Assembly: GCF_007829885.1 (NCBI RefSeq)
Contig: NZ_VIWW01000001.1
Coordinates: 4,092,001-4,156,000 of the forward strand
Reading direction: 5' to 3'
Source of the DNA: Streptomyces brevispora
GTDB taxonomy: Bacteria; Actinomycetota; Actinomycetes; Streptomycetales; Streptomycetaceae
DNA: 64,000 bases
The translations under genes were made by a program, and so were the position numbers. The notes beneath the pieces were generated by a model. That model was given only the letters and a program-made list of their open reading frames with translations. It searched no databases and was not told where the DNA came from. This document shows, piece after piece, positions 9,126-18,240 of the stretch (positions are counted from its first letter, which is position 1; every line of letters begins with the position of its first letter).

Positions 9126-9833
9126 ATGAACTCCCGCCAGCGCCGCGGCGTGATACTCCTGCTCCTCTCGGTCCTGTGCGCCTTCGGCGCCTTCGCCGGA
9201 GTGCTCTCGGTGATCAGCGACGTCAACTCGAAGGTCGGACCCGAGGTCTCGGCCTACGAGCTGAAGAGCGACGTCGCACCCTTCACCAACTTGACTCCGG
9301 ACAAGTTCGAGAAGGTCTCGATGCCGAAGCGGTGGCTCTCGTCCAACGCGGTGACCGACATCTCCGAGGTCAACGGCAAGATCTCCCTCACCACGCTCAA
9401 GGAGGGCTCGCTGCTCCAGTCCGACATGATGCAGTCCCGGCCCGCCCTGCAGCCCGGTGAGCAGGAGATCGCGATCATGATCGACGCCGCGACCGGCGTC
9501 GCGGGGAAGATCACCTCCGGTGCCACGGTCAACGTCTACGCCACGTTCGCGGGCGAGCGCGAGGGCGAGCCGGCGCAGTCGAAGGTCATCGTCTCCAACG
9601 CCAAGGTCCTGGACGTCGGCAAGCTGACCGCCCTGGACCCGAGCCGCGACGGCAAGGGCAGTCAGGCCACCGAAGCGGTACCGATCACCTTCGCGCTGAA
9701 CACGCTCGACACCCAGCGCATCGCGTACGCGGAGTCGTTCGCGATGCACGTACGCCTCGCGCTCATCGCCACCGGCAGCGACAGCAGTATCCGTCCGGGC
9801 GACCGCACCTACACGCTCGACAAGGACAAGTGA
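9126..9833 (+). CDS. cpaB: CpaB/RcpC-type Flp pilus assembly protein (SAF domain)
   Basis: A 235-residue inner-membrane-anchored protein. One N-terminal transmembrane helix (about 8-30) is followed by an exported part with a SAF-like domain (about 40-105, ending in the LKEGSLLQSDMM segment) and an RcpC/CpaB core (about 110-225, starting QEIAIMIDAATGVAG). In Gram-negatives CpaB supports the secretin; in actinomycetes, which lack an outer membrane, it probably organises the pilus exit site. It is followed after 7 nt by TadZ. Confidence 0.85.
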   Translation: MNSRQRRGVILLLLSVLCAFGAFAGVLSVISDVNSKVGPEVSAYELKSDVAPFTNLTPDKFEKVSMPKRWLSSNAVTDISEVNGKISLTTLKEGSLLQSDMMQSRPALQPGEQEIAIMIDAATGVAGKITSGATVNVYATFAGEREGEPAQSKVIVSNAKVLDVGKLTALDPSRDGKGSQATEAVPITFALNTLDTQRIAYAESFAMHVRLALIATGSDSSIRPGDRTYTLDKDK

Positions 9834-9840
9834 GGATTGG

Positions 9841-11112
9841 ATGACCACGAGGATCCTCCCGGCCGTCGGTGAGGCCGATGCGGCCAGATCCGTCACCACC
9901 CTGCTCAGCCAGCTCCCCGACGCGGAGCCGGCCGCTCCGGTCGGCGACTCGACACAGCTCATCGACACGCTCGCGCGCCTCGCGGGCGAGTCGCTCGACG
10001 AGCTGCCCGAGGTCGTGCTGGTCCACGAGCGGATCGGTCCGGTGCCGGCTCTGGAACTGATCCGGGAGGTATCCCTGCGCTTCCCCGCCATCGGGGTCGT
10101 GCTCATCACCGCCGACGCGAGCCCCGGTCTGTTCTCCGCCGCGATGGACTCCGGGGCCCGTGGCCTGGTCACGTTGCCGCTGAGCTACGAGGAACTGGTC
10201 AACCGGGTCCAGTCCGCCGCCCAGTGGTCCGTCGGCGTCCGCCGGCACCTGGGCGCCGGCAGCGACGTCTTCACCGGTCCCGGCGGCACCGTCGTGACGG
10301 TCAGCGGCGCCAAGGGCGGTGTGGGAGTCACCGTCGCAGCGGTCCAGCTCGCCCTCGCCGCCCAGGCATCGGGCCGGACCGTCGCCCTGGTCGACATGGA
10401 CCTCCAGTCCGGGGACATCGCCTCGTACCTGGACGTGCAGTTCCGCCGGTCCATCGTCGACCTGGCGGCGATCAGCGACATCTCCCCGCGCGTCCTGGCC
10501 GACGCGGTGTTCAGCCACAGCACCGGAATCGCCCTGCTCCTCGCACCCGGCGAGGGGGAACGAGGCGAAGAGGTCAGCGACCGCGCGGCCCGGCAGATCG
10601 TCAGCGCACTGCGCTCGCGCTACGAGATCGTGGTCATCGACTGCGGCAGCCAGATGAACGGTGCCAACGCGGCGGCCATCGAGATGGCTGACACCGCACT
10701 GCTGGTCACGACCCCGGACGTGGTCGCGGTGCGCGGCGCGAAGCGCATCGTACGGATGTGGGACCGGCTCCAGATCCGCAAGGCGGAGGAGACGACGACA
10801 GTCGTCAACCGCTTCAACCGCAACACCGAGATCCAGCCGCCGCTGATCCAGAAGATCACCGGAACCCGGATCGCCGGAACAGCGGTCCCCGCCAATTTCA
10901 AGGAACTTCAGGGTGCCGTCGACGCGGGACGGATGCATGAACTCGATGCGAAGAGTGTCGTGAAACAGGCACTGTGGGCCTTGGCGGGAGAGCTGGGCCT
11001 GGTGAAGCTCCCCGCAGGCGCGGCAGGCAGCGAGAAGTACAAGACCGACCGGGGCTCGATCGGCCGTTCCCGCAGACGGGGCGATTCCGCGGGCCGTGGC
11101 AAGACCGACTGA
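9841..11112 (+). CDS. tadZ: TadZ/CpaE-type MinD-like localisation ATPase
   Basis: A 423-residue protein with an N-terminal receiver-like domain (about 45-135) and a MinD/ParA-type ATPase domain (about 148-400). TadZ proteins mark the site where the Tad machine assembles. The deviant Walker A reads SGAKGGVGVT (155-164): the lysine normally found before the final Thr/Ser is Val while the signature Lys158 is kept, so ATP binding may be altered, as reported for some TadZ proteins. Other MinD features (LVDMDLQSGD, VVIDCGSQM) are present. The C-terminal tail is basic and disordered. Confidence 0.9.
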   Translation: MTTRILPAVGEADAARSVTTLLSQLPDAEPAAPVGDSTQLIDTLARLAGESLDELPEVVLVHERIGPVPALELIREVSLRFPAIGVVLITADASPGLFSAAMDSGARGLVTLPLSYEELVNRVQSAAQWSVGVRRHLGAGSDVFTGPGGTVVTVSGAKGGVGVTVAAVQLALAAQASGRTVALVDMDLQSGDIASYLDVQFRRSIVDLAAISDISPRVLADAVFSHSTGIALLLAPGEGERGEEVSDRAARQIVSALRSRYEIVVIDCGSQMNGANAAAIEMADTALLVTTPDVVAVRGAKRIVRMWDRLQIRKAEETTTVVNRFNRNTEIQPPLIQKITGTRIAGTAVPANFKELQGAVDAGRMHELDAKSVVKQALWALAGELGLVKLPAGAAGSEKYKTDRGSIGRSRRRGDSAGRGKTD

Positions 11113-11128
11113 GGGGGCAGGTTGATCC

Positions 11129-11533
11129 ATGGCAACCATGGAGATGGCGGAAACAGGCATAGGCAGGAGGCGTGACCGCGACCGCGGACAGACCGCGATC
11201 GAGTTCGTCGGGGTTACGCCACTGATCATCCTGCTGCTCGTCGCGCTCTGGCAGTGCGCGCTGATCGGCTACACGTTCAGCCTGGCGAGCAACGCGGCGG
11301 ATCAGGCGGCGCGGGCGGGAAACGTCTCGCAGTCGGGCCATAGGGCGGCCTGCACGAGGGCAGCGAACGAGGATCTGCCCAACGCCTGGCACACCGACGA
11401 CATCGACTGCATCAGCGGCGAACGCGGCTTGTACCGGGCCAGGGTCCACCTCGCCGTACCCGTCCTGGTACCCGGAGTGCTCGACTGGGGACCGAAGATC
11501 ACCGGCGAAGCCGCCTCGGCGAAGGAGGGCTGA
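11129..11533 (+). CDS. TadE-family pseudopilin
   Basis: A 134-residue TadE-like minor pilin. After an Arg/Asp-rich leader comes RGQTAIEFVG, a prepilin-peptidase motif with Gly, then Glu at +5, followed by one hydrophobic helix (about residues 25-50). The remaining extracellular domain has two Cys residues. Processing would be by the A24 peptidase encoded at 35934. It is followed after 3 nt by a second TadE-like gene, so the pair is one transcriptional unit. Confidence 0.85.
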   Translation: MATMEMAETGIGRRRDRDRGQTAIEFVGVTPLIILLLVALWQCALIGYTFSLASNAADQAARAGNVSQSGHRAACTRAANEDLPNAWHTDDIDCISGERGLYRARVHLAVPVLVPGVLDWGPKITGEAASAKEG

Positions 11534-11536
11534 TCC

Positions 11537-11914
11537 ATGGCCGGGAACAAGCGAAGGTCCGCTCGCGACCGCGGGCAGGTCGCCTTCGAGTACATGGGGT
11601 TCATCCCGCTGCTGCTGCTGGTCGGCCTCTGCGCCATCCAGCTGGGCATCGCGGCGTACGCGGCCAACCAGGCGGGCACCGGTGCCCGGGCGGCGGCACG
11701 TACGGCCAGTCACGACCGGCCGGAGATCCCGCCGGAGGTGGCGGGCAGGTCGGCCATGAGCCATTGGCTCACCAAGCAGGGCCACACCGACTTCGACCAC
11801 TCCTTCGGCGACGGCACGGTGACCTACACCGCCAAGGTCAAGGTCCCCTCGATCATCCCGTGGATCGACGACTTCGGCCCCGCCGAGCGCAGCTCCACCA
11901 TGCCCCTCGACTGA
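11537..11914 (+). CDS. Second TadE/TadF-like pseudopilin
   Basis: A 125-residue protein built like its neighbour: basic leader, RGQVAFEYMG processing motif with Glu at +5, one transmembrane helix (about 18-40) and a small exported domain without cysteines. It probably forms the pilus base or tip together with the preceding TadE protein. A C-rich 60-nt spacer separates it from tadA. Confidence 0.83.
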   Translation: MAGNKRRSARDRGQVAFEYMGFIPLLLLVGLCAIQLGIAAYAANQAGTGARAAARTASHDRPEIPPEVAGRSAMSHWLTKQGHTDFDHSFGDGTVTYTAKVKVPSIIPWIDDFGPAERSSTMPLD

Positions 11915-11976
11915 CACGGCCACCCCACCCCACCCCACCCCGCACCACCGGCAAGCCGGACCTAGGAGTCAGCGAA

Positions 11977-13314
11977 ATGAGCCTGCGGGCACGCATCACC
12001 GCCCCCGAGGAGCACGGTGGGGGGCGGGAGGACGGCCACATGGTCGCCTCCTACCGGGCCAAGCTGCTTGAGGAGATCGACCTCGCGGAGATGTCCTCGC
12101 TGGCCGCTGCCGACCGGCGGGCCCGCCTGGAGCGCGTACTCGGCCACATCATCAGCCGTGAAGGACCGGTCCTCTCGACCGTCGAACGCTCACAGCTGAT
12201 CCGCCGGGTCGTCGACGAGGCCCTCGGCCTCGGCATCCTGGAACCACTGCTCGAAGACGCGTCCATCACCGAGATCATGGTGAACGGACCGGACCAGATC
12301 TTCGTCGAGCGCAGCGGCAAGGTCGAACAGCTCCCGATGCGCTTCGGCTCGCACGAACAGCTGATGCAGACCATCGAGCGCATCGTCTCGACGGTCAACC
12401 GCCGTGTGGACGAAGCGAATCCGATGGTCGACGCCCGCCTCCCCAGCGGCGAGCGTGTCAACGTGATCATCCCGCCGCTGTCCCTGACCGGCGCCACGCT
12501 CACCATCCGGCGGTTCCCGAGGGCCTTCACCCTCCAGGAGATGATCGGCTTCGGCTCGCTCGACGAGCAGATGCTGGTCCTGCTCTCGGGACTCGTCCAG
12601 GCCAAGCTCAACATCATCGTCTCCGGCGCCACCGGCACCGGCAAGACGACCCTGCTCAACGCGCTCTCCGGACTGATCCCGAACAACGAGCGCATCGTCA
12701 CCATCGAGGACTCGGCCGAACTCCAGCTCCAGCAGAACCACGTCATCCGGCTGGAGTCCCGCCCGGCGAACGTGGAGGGCAAGGGCCAGATCAGCATCCG
12801 CGACCTGGTCCGCAACTCCCTGCGTATGCGCCCCGACCGCATCGTCGTCGGTGAGGTCCGTGGCGGCGAGTCGCTCGACATGCTCCAGGCGATGTCCACC
12901 GGTCACGACGGCTCCCTCGCGACCGTTCACGCCAACAACGCCGAGGACGCGCTGATGCGTCTGCAGACCCTGGCCTCGATGTCGGAGATCAAGATCCCCT
13001 TCGAGGCGCTGCACGACCAGATCAACAGCGCCGTCGACGTGATCGTCCAGCTCACCCGGCACGCCGACGGTGGCCGAAAGATCACCGAGATCGCGATCCT
13101 CGACTCGCACGGCCGCGACAACTACCGCATCGTCAGCGTGGCCCGCTTCATCCCCCAGCCGATGTCCGCCGACGGGCGGATCCACGGCCGGTTCCAGTAC
13201 CTTCCGCTCCCGCGCAAGATCGCCGAACGGCTCTATATGGCCAGCCAGCCCATCCCCCAGGCGTTCGGCGTCGCCTCGTCCGACGAACAGCTCGCCACCC
13301 GAGAGGCCAAGTAG
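11977..13314 (+). CDS. tadA: TadA/CpaF secretion ATPase
   Basis: A 445-residue cytoplasmic ATPase of the type II/IV secretion family that powers Flp pilus assembly. N-terminal helical domain about 30-140; RecA-like motor with Walker A GATGTGKTT at 217-225, Asp box around TIEDSAELQL, Walker B RIVVGEVRGGE and His box ATVHANNAED. I chose ATG 11977 because AGGAG lies 8 nt upstream; the longer in-frame reading would overlap the preceding pilin gene. All key residues are present, so the motor should be active. Confidence 0.95.
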   Translation: MSLRARITAPEEHGGGREDGHMVASYRAKLLEEIDLAEMSSLAAADRRARLERVLGHIISREGPVLSTVERSQLIRRVVDEALGLGILEPLLEDASITEIMVNGPDQIFVERSGKVEQLPMRFGSHEQLMQTIERIVSTVNRRVDEANPMVDARLPSGERVNVIIPPLSLTGATLTIRRFPRAFTLQEMIGFGSLDEQMLVLLSGLVQAKLNIIVSGATGTGKTTLLNALSGLIPNNERIVTIEDSAELQLQQNHVIRLESRPANVEGKGQISIRDLVRNSLRMRPDRIVVGEVRGGESLDMLQAMSTGHDGSLATVHANNAEDALMRLQTLASMSEIKIPFEALHDQINSAVDVIVQLTRHADGGRKITEIAILDSHGRDNYRIVSVARFIPQPMSADGRIHGRFQYLPLPRKIAERLYMASQPIPQAFGVASSDEQLATREAK

Positions 13315-13324
13315 GTACCGCGCC

Positions 13325-14263
13325 ATGACCAATCTCCCCCTCCTCACGATCGGCGTCACGCTCGTCTGCGGCGTGCTCGGCGTCATGGGCCTGCACGCGT
13401 ACGCCGGTGGCAAGGCCGACCGCGACGCCCTCGTCGACCGCCTCTCGCACACGGGCCAGATACAGGCCGCAGGCCGCCACCGCCGCTTCCAGGGCGTCGA
13501 CCGCAGACTGCGCAGAACGAGTCTGGGCCGCAAGATCGAGCTGAAGCTCGCGGTCACTGGCCTGGAAATCACCCCGGGCGAGTTCTTCGTCTACGCACTG
13601 GTCGCCATGGCCGGGCTGTGGATGACCGCCTCGTCGATCCTGGCCTCCTTCTTCGGCCCGGTCGCCGCCCTGATCGGTCTCTGGGGCACCAACGCCTTCC
13701 TGAACTGGCAGCGGACCAAGCGCACCGACCGCTTCATCAACCAGCTCCCCGAGCTCTCCCGCATCCTCGCCAACGCCACCCAGGCCGGACTGGCCCTGCG
13801 CACCGCGCTCGCCATGGCCGCGGACGAACTGGAGGACCCCGCCGGCGAGGAACTCGCCCGGGTCGCACGCCGTCTCGGCGTCGGTGAATCGCTCGACGAG
13901 GCGCTGAGCGAGCTGACCGAGCGGCTGCCGTCCCGCGAACTCGTCGTCCTCGTCACGACCCTCGTCCTGTCCAACCGGGCCGGCGGTACGGTCGTCAGCT
14001 CCCTGCGCAACCTCACCGAGACGCTGGAGGAACGCAAGGAGACCCGGCGTGAGGTCAAGACGCAGCTGTCGCAGGTGACGGTCACCGCCTACGCGGTCCC
14101 GGGCTTCGGCTTCGGCGCGATGCTCCTGATGAACGCCGTGATGCCGGGCGCACTCGACCGTATGACCGGCGCACTGATCGGCCAGGCCGCGGTCATCGTC
14201 TCGCTCATCCTGTACGCGATCGGATTCATCGTGATCCGCCGCCTGTCCCGTATCGACGTCTGA
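13325..14263 (+). CDS. tadB: TadB-type T2SSF inner-membrane platform protein
   Basis: A 312-residue membrane protein. One N-terminal helix (about 5-25), a cytoplasmic stretch, a pair of helices near 90-125, the T2SSF domain (about 145-270, including NQLPELSRILANATQAGLALRTAL) and C-terminal helices. With TadC it forms the platform on which TadA acts. It begins 10 nt after tadA with only a weak SD, so it is probably coupled. Confidence 0.92.
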   Translation: MTNLPLLTIGVTLVCGVLGVMGLHAYAGGKADRDALVDRLSHTGQIQAAGRHRRFQGVDRRLRRTSLGRKIELKLAVTGLEITPGEFFVYALVAMAGLWMTASSILASFFGPVAALIGLWGTNAFLNWQRTKRTDRFINQLPELSRILANATQAGLALRTALAMAADELEDPAGEELARVARRLGVGESLDEALSELTERLPSRELVVLVTTLVLSNRAGGTVVSSLRNLTETLEERKETRREVKTQLSQVTVTAYAVPGFGFGAMLLMNAVMPGALDRMTGALIGQAAVIVSLILYAIGFIVIRRLSRIDV

Positions 14264-14277
14264 GGGGAGGACCTGAC

Positions 14278-15162
14278 ATGGACCTGTTGCTCGCACTCGT
14301 TGTAGGTCTCGCAGTGTTCGGAGCCATCGCCGGCATCCGGATGTACCGGGCCGACGCCAAGCTCCCCGGCGACCTCGCCATCGCCCTGGAGGTCGGCTCC
14401 ACCCGCACCGGCGCGGTCGGCTCCGGCATCGACCGGATGGGCATGCGCTGGGCCCCCGCGGTGCTCAGGATGATGGGCCCCAAAGCCGTCAACAAGAAGC
14501 GCCGCCAGATCGACATGGCCGGTAACCCCGGCGGTCTCACCATCGACCGGTACGCCGCCCGCCGTGCCGTCTACGGAGCGCTCGGCGCGTTCGGCGCCCT
14601 GTCGATGCTCATGCGCGGCCAGCTCTTCTTCGCCATCCTGCTGCTCGCCTTCGGCGCCTTCTGGGTCGAGGTCGGCATCTGGTCGGCCGTCCGGGTCCGC
14701 AAGGAGCACATCGAGCGCACGCTCCCCGACTTCCTCGACGTCCTCGCGGTCGTCGTCTCGGCGGGCCTCGGCTTCCGCCAGGCGCTGGAACGCGTCGCGG
14801 AGAAGTACGAGGGCCCCTGGGCCGACGAACTCCGCATCACCCTGCGCCAGATGGACATGGGCGTCAGCCGTCGCCAGGCCTTCGAGGAGCTCCGCAAGCG
14901 CAACGACTCGGAACAGGTCGCGATGTTCGTGACCACACTCCAGCAGGGCGAGGAACTGGGCGCGCCGATCGTCGAGACACTGATCCAGATCGCCAACGAC
15001 ATGCGCCGCACCGATGCCCAGAACGCCCGGCGCAAGGCGGCCAAGGCCGTCCCGAAGGCCACCTTCGCGGTCACCTCCTTCCTGCTCCCGGGCACCCTGC
15101 TGCTGCTGACGGTCGGATTCGTGTACGGGGCCAACGTCGACTTCTCGTTCCTCGGCGGATGA
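14278..15162 (+). CDS. tadC: TadC-type T2SSF inner-membrane platform protein
   Basis: A 294-residue paralogue of TadB. N-terminal helix, two central helices (about 95-135), T2SSF domain (about 150-260, with LPDFLDVLAVVVSAGLGFRQ) and a final helix. A strong GGGGAGG SD precedes the start. It partners TadB in the Flp export platform. Confidence 0.92.
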   Translation: MDLLLALVVGLAVFGAIAGIRMYRADAKLPGDLAIALEVGSTRTGAVGSGIDRMGMRWAPAVLRMMGPKAVNKKRRQIDMAGNPGGLTIDRYAARRAVYGALGAFGALSMLMRGQLFFAILLLAFGAFWVEVGIWSAVRVRKEHIERTLPDFLDVLAVVVSAGLGFRQALERVAEKYEGPWADELRITLRQMDMGVSRRQAFEELRKRNDSEQVAMFVTTLQQGEELGAPIVETLIQIANDMRRTDAQNARRKAAKAVPKATFAVTSFLLPGTLLLLTVGFVYGANVDFSFLGG

Positions 15163-15213
15163 CCCGCATGACGGGGATGATGGGCATCACGAGCAGGGGG
15201 AGGTGACAGGCGC

Positions 15214-16530
15214 ATGGCATTCCAATTCAGCGACTCACAACCGGGACTGACGAGCGAGGTGCGCCAGGCGCTCTCCAATCCGGGCGCTCAGCCGGCCTTC
15301 ACGATCCAGCTCAACGCGCTCCAGGCCATGTGCCGCCAGGTCTTCGGGTTCCGTCTCGCGATGACCGCCATAGCGACACCGTTCGCGATCGCCCACACGG
15401 CACCTGGTCTCGCGACCTGGCTGATCGGCGCGGCCATCCTCACCACCTTCATGGGCTCCTACGTCCTCTTCCGGGACTGGGAGCGCTTCGGCCCGCTCTT
15501 CCTGCGCCACCGCTGGCTGCTCGGCGTCGACGCGTTCATCGGCGCGCTGCTGCTGATCACCGCCACACCCGAATCCACCCTGGCGTACGTCACCGTCTGC
15601 ACGCCGCTGCTCGCCGGGCTCGTCTACGGCTGGCGCGGCGCGGCGGTGTTCACCACACTCCAGACGCTGATCATCTTCGGCGTCCACGGAACCAACCCGA
15701 GGCTGGAGGGCGGTGGGGCGACCGCGCTCCTGCTCCCCGGCTTCTGCGTGATCGCCGGGGCCGTCGGCGTCACCCTGCGCAACCTGCTGCTCCGCTTCGG
15801 CACGGCGAGCCAGGCCCTCACGGAGACCAGGGCACGGCTCGCGGTCAACGAGGCCGTCGAGGGAGAGCGCACCCGGCTGGCCCGCGAGATGCACGACTCG
15901 GTCGCCAAGACCCTGCACGGGCTGGCACTCGCCGCCGATGGTCTGGCCCACTCGTCGGACCGGATGGACCCCCTCACGGTGAAGCACCAGGCCGAACTGG
16001 TCGCCCGGTCGGCCCGCCGGGCAGCCGCGGAATCACGCGAACTCCTGTCCGACCTGCGCAGGGAGTCCGGCCTGGACGGCGGTGTGGACCTCGTCGGCGA
16101 ACTCCGCGCCCGTGCCCAGGACTTCACCCGCCGCCACGGCCTCGTCGCCACCTTCAGGACCCTCAACGAGACACCGGTCCCGCCGGTACCCCAGGCGGTC
16201 GGCCGCCAACTCCTCACCATTGCCTCCGAGGCCATGGAGAACGCGCACCGCCACGCCCACCCGACGTACCTGGTCGTCCTGGCCGGGGTGAAGGGGGACG
16301 TTCTGCGCGTCAGCGTCTACGACGACGGGCGGGGCCTGCCCTCGGGCACCACGCTCGACGACCTCAAGCGGGCCGGCCACTTCGGCCTCGTGGGCATGGT
16401 CGAACGCGCCGCGTCCATCGGCGCCCGTATCCGTATCGGCAAGGGCAAGGCGGCCACCGGCACGGAAGTCCGCCTGGAGCTGCCGATGGCCGCCCTGTCC
16501 CAGGAACCATCCGTGCAGCAGTTCAACTGA
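15214..16530 (+). CDS. NarL-type sensor histidine kinase of the Tad locus
   Basis: A 438-residue membrane kinase. About five N-terminal helices (roughly 35-195) form the sensor, then a HisKA_3 domain (about 210-280) with the phospho-acceptor in LAREMHDSVAKTL, then HATPase_c with N-box ENAHRHAH, G1 DDGRGLP and G2 GLVGM. It has no extracytoplasmic sensor domain of size, so it probably senses something in or at the membrane. It is encoded between tadC and its response regulator, both upstream of the pilin gene, so it likely controls pilus expression. Confidence 0.92.
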   Translation: MAFQFSDSQPGLTSEVRQALSNPGAQPAFTIQLNALQAMCRQVFGFRLAMTAIATPFAIAHTAPGLATWLIGAAILTTFMGSYVLFRDWERFGPLFLRHRWLLGVDAFIGALLLITATPESTLAYVTVCTPLLAGLVYGWRGAAVFTTLQTLIIFGVHGTNPRLEGGGATALLLPGFCVIAGAVGVTLRNLLLRFGTASQALTETRARLAVNEAVEGERTRLAREMHDSVAKTLHGLALAADGLAHSSDRMDPLTVKHQAELVARSARRAAAESRELLSDLRRESGLDGGVDLVGELRARAQDFTRRHGLVATFRTLNETPVPPVPQAVGRQLLTIASEAMENAHRHAHPTYLVVLAGVKGDVLRVSVYDDGRGLPSGTTLDDLKRAGHFGLVGMVERAASIGARIRIGKGKAATGTEVRLELPMAALSQEPSVQQFN

Positions 16531-16575
16531 CCCGTTCCACACCGTCCCCCACAGAGTCTGAGAGGAGGTCGCAGA

Positions 16576-17727
16576 ATGCCGGACGAGATCTCGCACACGT
16601 CGGGCCAGAACTGGGCAGCACAGCATCACGCATCCCAGCACACGTCCTCGCATGCCACGCCCATCAATTCGGAATCCAGCTCCCCAGGATTCCCCGCTCC
16701 GCAGCAGCCCGCGGCATCCGGAGCGCTGCCCGCCTTCCCCCCCGCCCCCGACCTGCCCGCCCCCGGACCGTTGAGGGTCGTCGTCGCCGACGACAACCCC
16801 GTGGTCCGGGCCGGCCTCGGCGCCCTGCTCTCGGGCCGTGACGACGTCGAGGTCGCGGCAGAGGCGGCGGACGGCCGCCAGGCCTACGACATGGCCTTGC
16901 GGCACCGTCCGGACGTCGTCCTGCTCGACGTCCGGATGCCCGGCGTGGACGGTATCTCCGCCCTGCCCCACCTGGTACAGGTCGCACCCGTCATGATGCT
17001 GACCTACAGCCGCGAGAGCGAGATCGTCCACGAGGCACTGCGCCTGGGCGCGAGCGGCTATCTGGTCCACGGCGAGTTCACGGCGGACCAGCTCGTGCAG
17101 GCGGTACGCGACACGAAGAACGGCCGCGCGCACTTCACGGCCACGGCGGCCAACGCGCTGCTCGCCCACATGCGACAGGGCCCCGGACCGCAGGGCGCAC
17201 AGCTGCCGGAGGGCCTCGGATCCGCCCTGACCACGGGCGTTCCCTACCAGATCCCCGGCTACGACGCCCATGGCTCAGGCCATGCGCCCGGATATGCGCC
17301 TGGTCATGTGCCCGGCCATGCGTCCGGACCGGGAGTGTCACCGCAGCACGGTGCGTATGCATACATGCCCCCGCCCGGAACGGCTTCGCCGATGCCGCCA
17401 CCTGCGGCGCAGCCGGTACGACCATCTCAGGGTCTTTCGCATGTGCAACCAGGTATGGGACAGTCTTCGGTAGTCGGGGGGCCGGGCGCCGCCCAGAACA
17501 GGCAGCAGTACGGGTTGAGTTCGAGGGAGGTGGAGGTCATGGAGCTGATCGCGTCCGGTATGAGCAATCAGCAAATCGCCGCCACCTGCTTCATCAGCGA
17601 GAAGACCGTGAAGAACCACATCAACCGGATCTTCACCAAGCTGCACAGCAGCAGCCGCAGCGAGGCGATCGCCCGCTGGCTCGGCACAGCGCCGGCCTCG
17701 GGTCCCGGTGCACAGGGGGGCAGGTAG
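16576..17727 (+). CDS. LuxR-type response regulator of the Tad locus, atypical receiver
   Basis: A 383-residue regulator, much longer than the usual 210-230. A disordered N-terminal extension (1-64) precedes a receiver (about 66-178) with D72, D73 and phospho-acceptor D118. The conserved receiver Lys of GYLLK is replaced by His (GYLVHG, H165). A Gly/Pro/His-rich linker (about 185-310, with GYAPGHVPGHASG repeats) connects to a LuxR/GerE HTH (about 313-375). The gene ends 68 nt before the run of GGGCCC palindromes ahead of flp, making it the leading candidate to bind them. That link is inference. Confidence 0.92.
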   Translation: MPDEISHTSGQNWAAQHHASQHTSSHATPINSESSSPGFPAPQQPAASGALPAFPPAPDLPAPGPLRVVVADDNPVVRAGLGALLSGRDDVEVAAEAADGRQAYDMALRHRPDVVLLDVRMPGVDGISALPHLVQVAPVMMLTYSRESEIVHEALRLGASGYLVHGEFTADQLVQAVRDTKNGRAHFTATAANALLAHMRQGPGPQGAQLPEGLGSALTTGVPYQIPGYDAHGSGHAPGYAPGHVPGHASGPGVSPQHGAYAYMPPPGTASPMPPPAAQPVRPSQGLSHVQPGMGQSSVVGGPGAAQNRQQYGLSSREVEVMELIASGMSNQQIAATCFISEKTVKNHINRIFTKLHSSSRSEAIARWLGTAPASGPGAQGGR

Positions 17728-17794
17728 CCGTGTCCGAGCGGGGGAACCGGCGAGACGTCGGTACGGGTACGGGTACGGCCGGCGCAATGAGTGA

Positions 17795-17897
17795 GGGCCC
17801 CGGGGCCCAGCACCGGTCCGGCAGGGCCCAACTGGGCGATTGGGCCCGGGAATGGGCCCTGGGACCCTCTGGTGGGCATGGTGTTCCGCCGTATGTT
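17795..17897 (+). promoter_or_regulatory. flp promoter: GGGCCC array plus -10 box (site A)
   Basis: Five GGGCCC palindromes start at 17795, 17803, 17824, 17842 and 17854. The last, with GGACCC at 17862-17867, gives ATGGGCCCTGGGACCC; 24 nt later is the -10 box TATGTT (17892-17897). No TTGACA-like -35 is visible, which suggests activator dependence. Expected leader to the pilin start is about 100 nt. Five other promoters here share this layout. Confidence 0.7.
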
Positions 17898-18006
17898 TCT
17901 CATGTCGCAAACGGCACCGGCCAGGAGGAAGCCGGTAACGGGAGTGACAACAAAGGAACGTGCGAGTCGGCCGGCAAACGGTCGGCCGAATCTGGAGGGG
18001 AACACC

Positions 18007-18240
18007 ATGTCGAACATCACCCTGAAGACCGCCGTCCGCGTCAACGGCTGGGCCAACACCGCGGTCTCCAAGATCCAGAAGCGCTACGAGACCGCGGACC
18101 GCGGCCAGACGGCCTTCGAGTACCTCGGCATCATCCTGGTGGTCGTCGCGATCATCGGTGGCATGGTGGCCTCGGGCATCGGTTCGGCGATCACGACTCG
18201 CATCACCGGCCTGGTGGACTCGATCACCGCTGGCTCGTGA
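18007..18240 (+). CDS. flp: Flp-family major pilin
   Basis: A 77-residue type IVb prepilin. A 33-residue leader ends at RGQTAFEYLG: Gly33, then Glu38 at +5 followed by Tyr, the canonical Flp processing motif. One hydrophobic helix (about 40-60) and a short C-terminal tail follow. The start ATG has GGAGGGG upstream. The leader is longer than in Gram-negative Flp, as is common in actinomycetes. It should be processed by the A24 peptidase at 35934 and assembled by TadA/B/C. Confidence 0.93.
   Translation: MSNITLKTAVRVNGWANTAVSKIQKRYETADRGQTAFEYLGIILVVVAIIGGMVASGIGSAITTRITGLVDSITAGS

Noticed and set aside
13148..14296. 382-residue frame antisense to tadB
   Set aside because: Shadow frame with no recognisable domain.
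14475..14480. GGGCCC inside tadC
   Set aside because: Single copy in coding sequence, no paired half-site and no -10 box.
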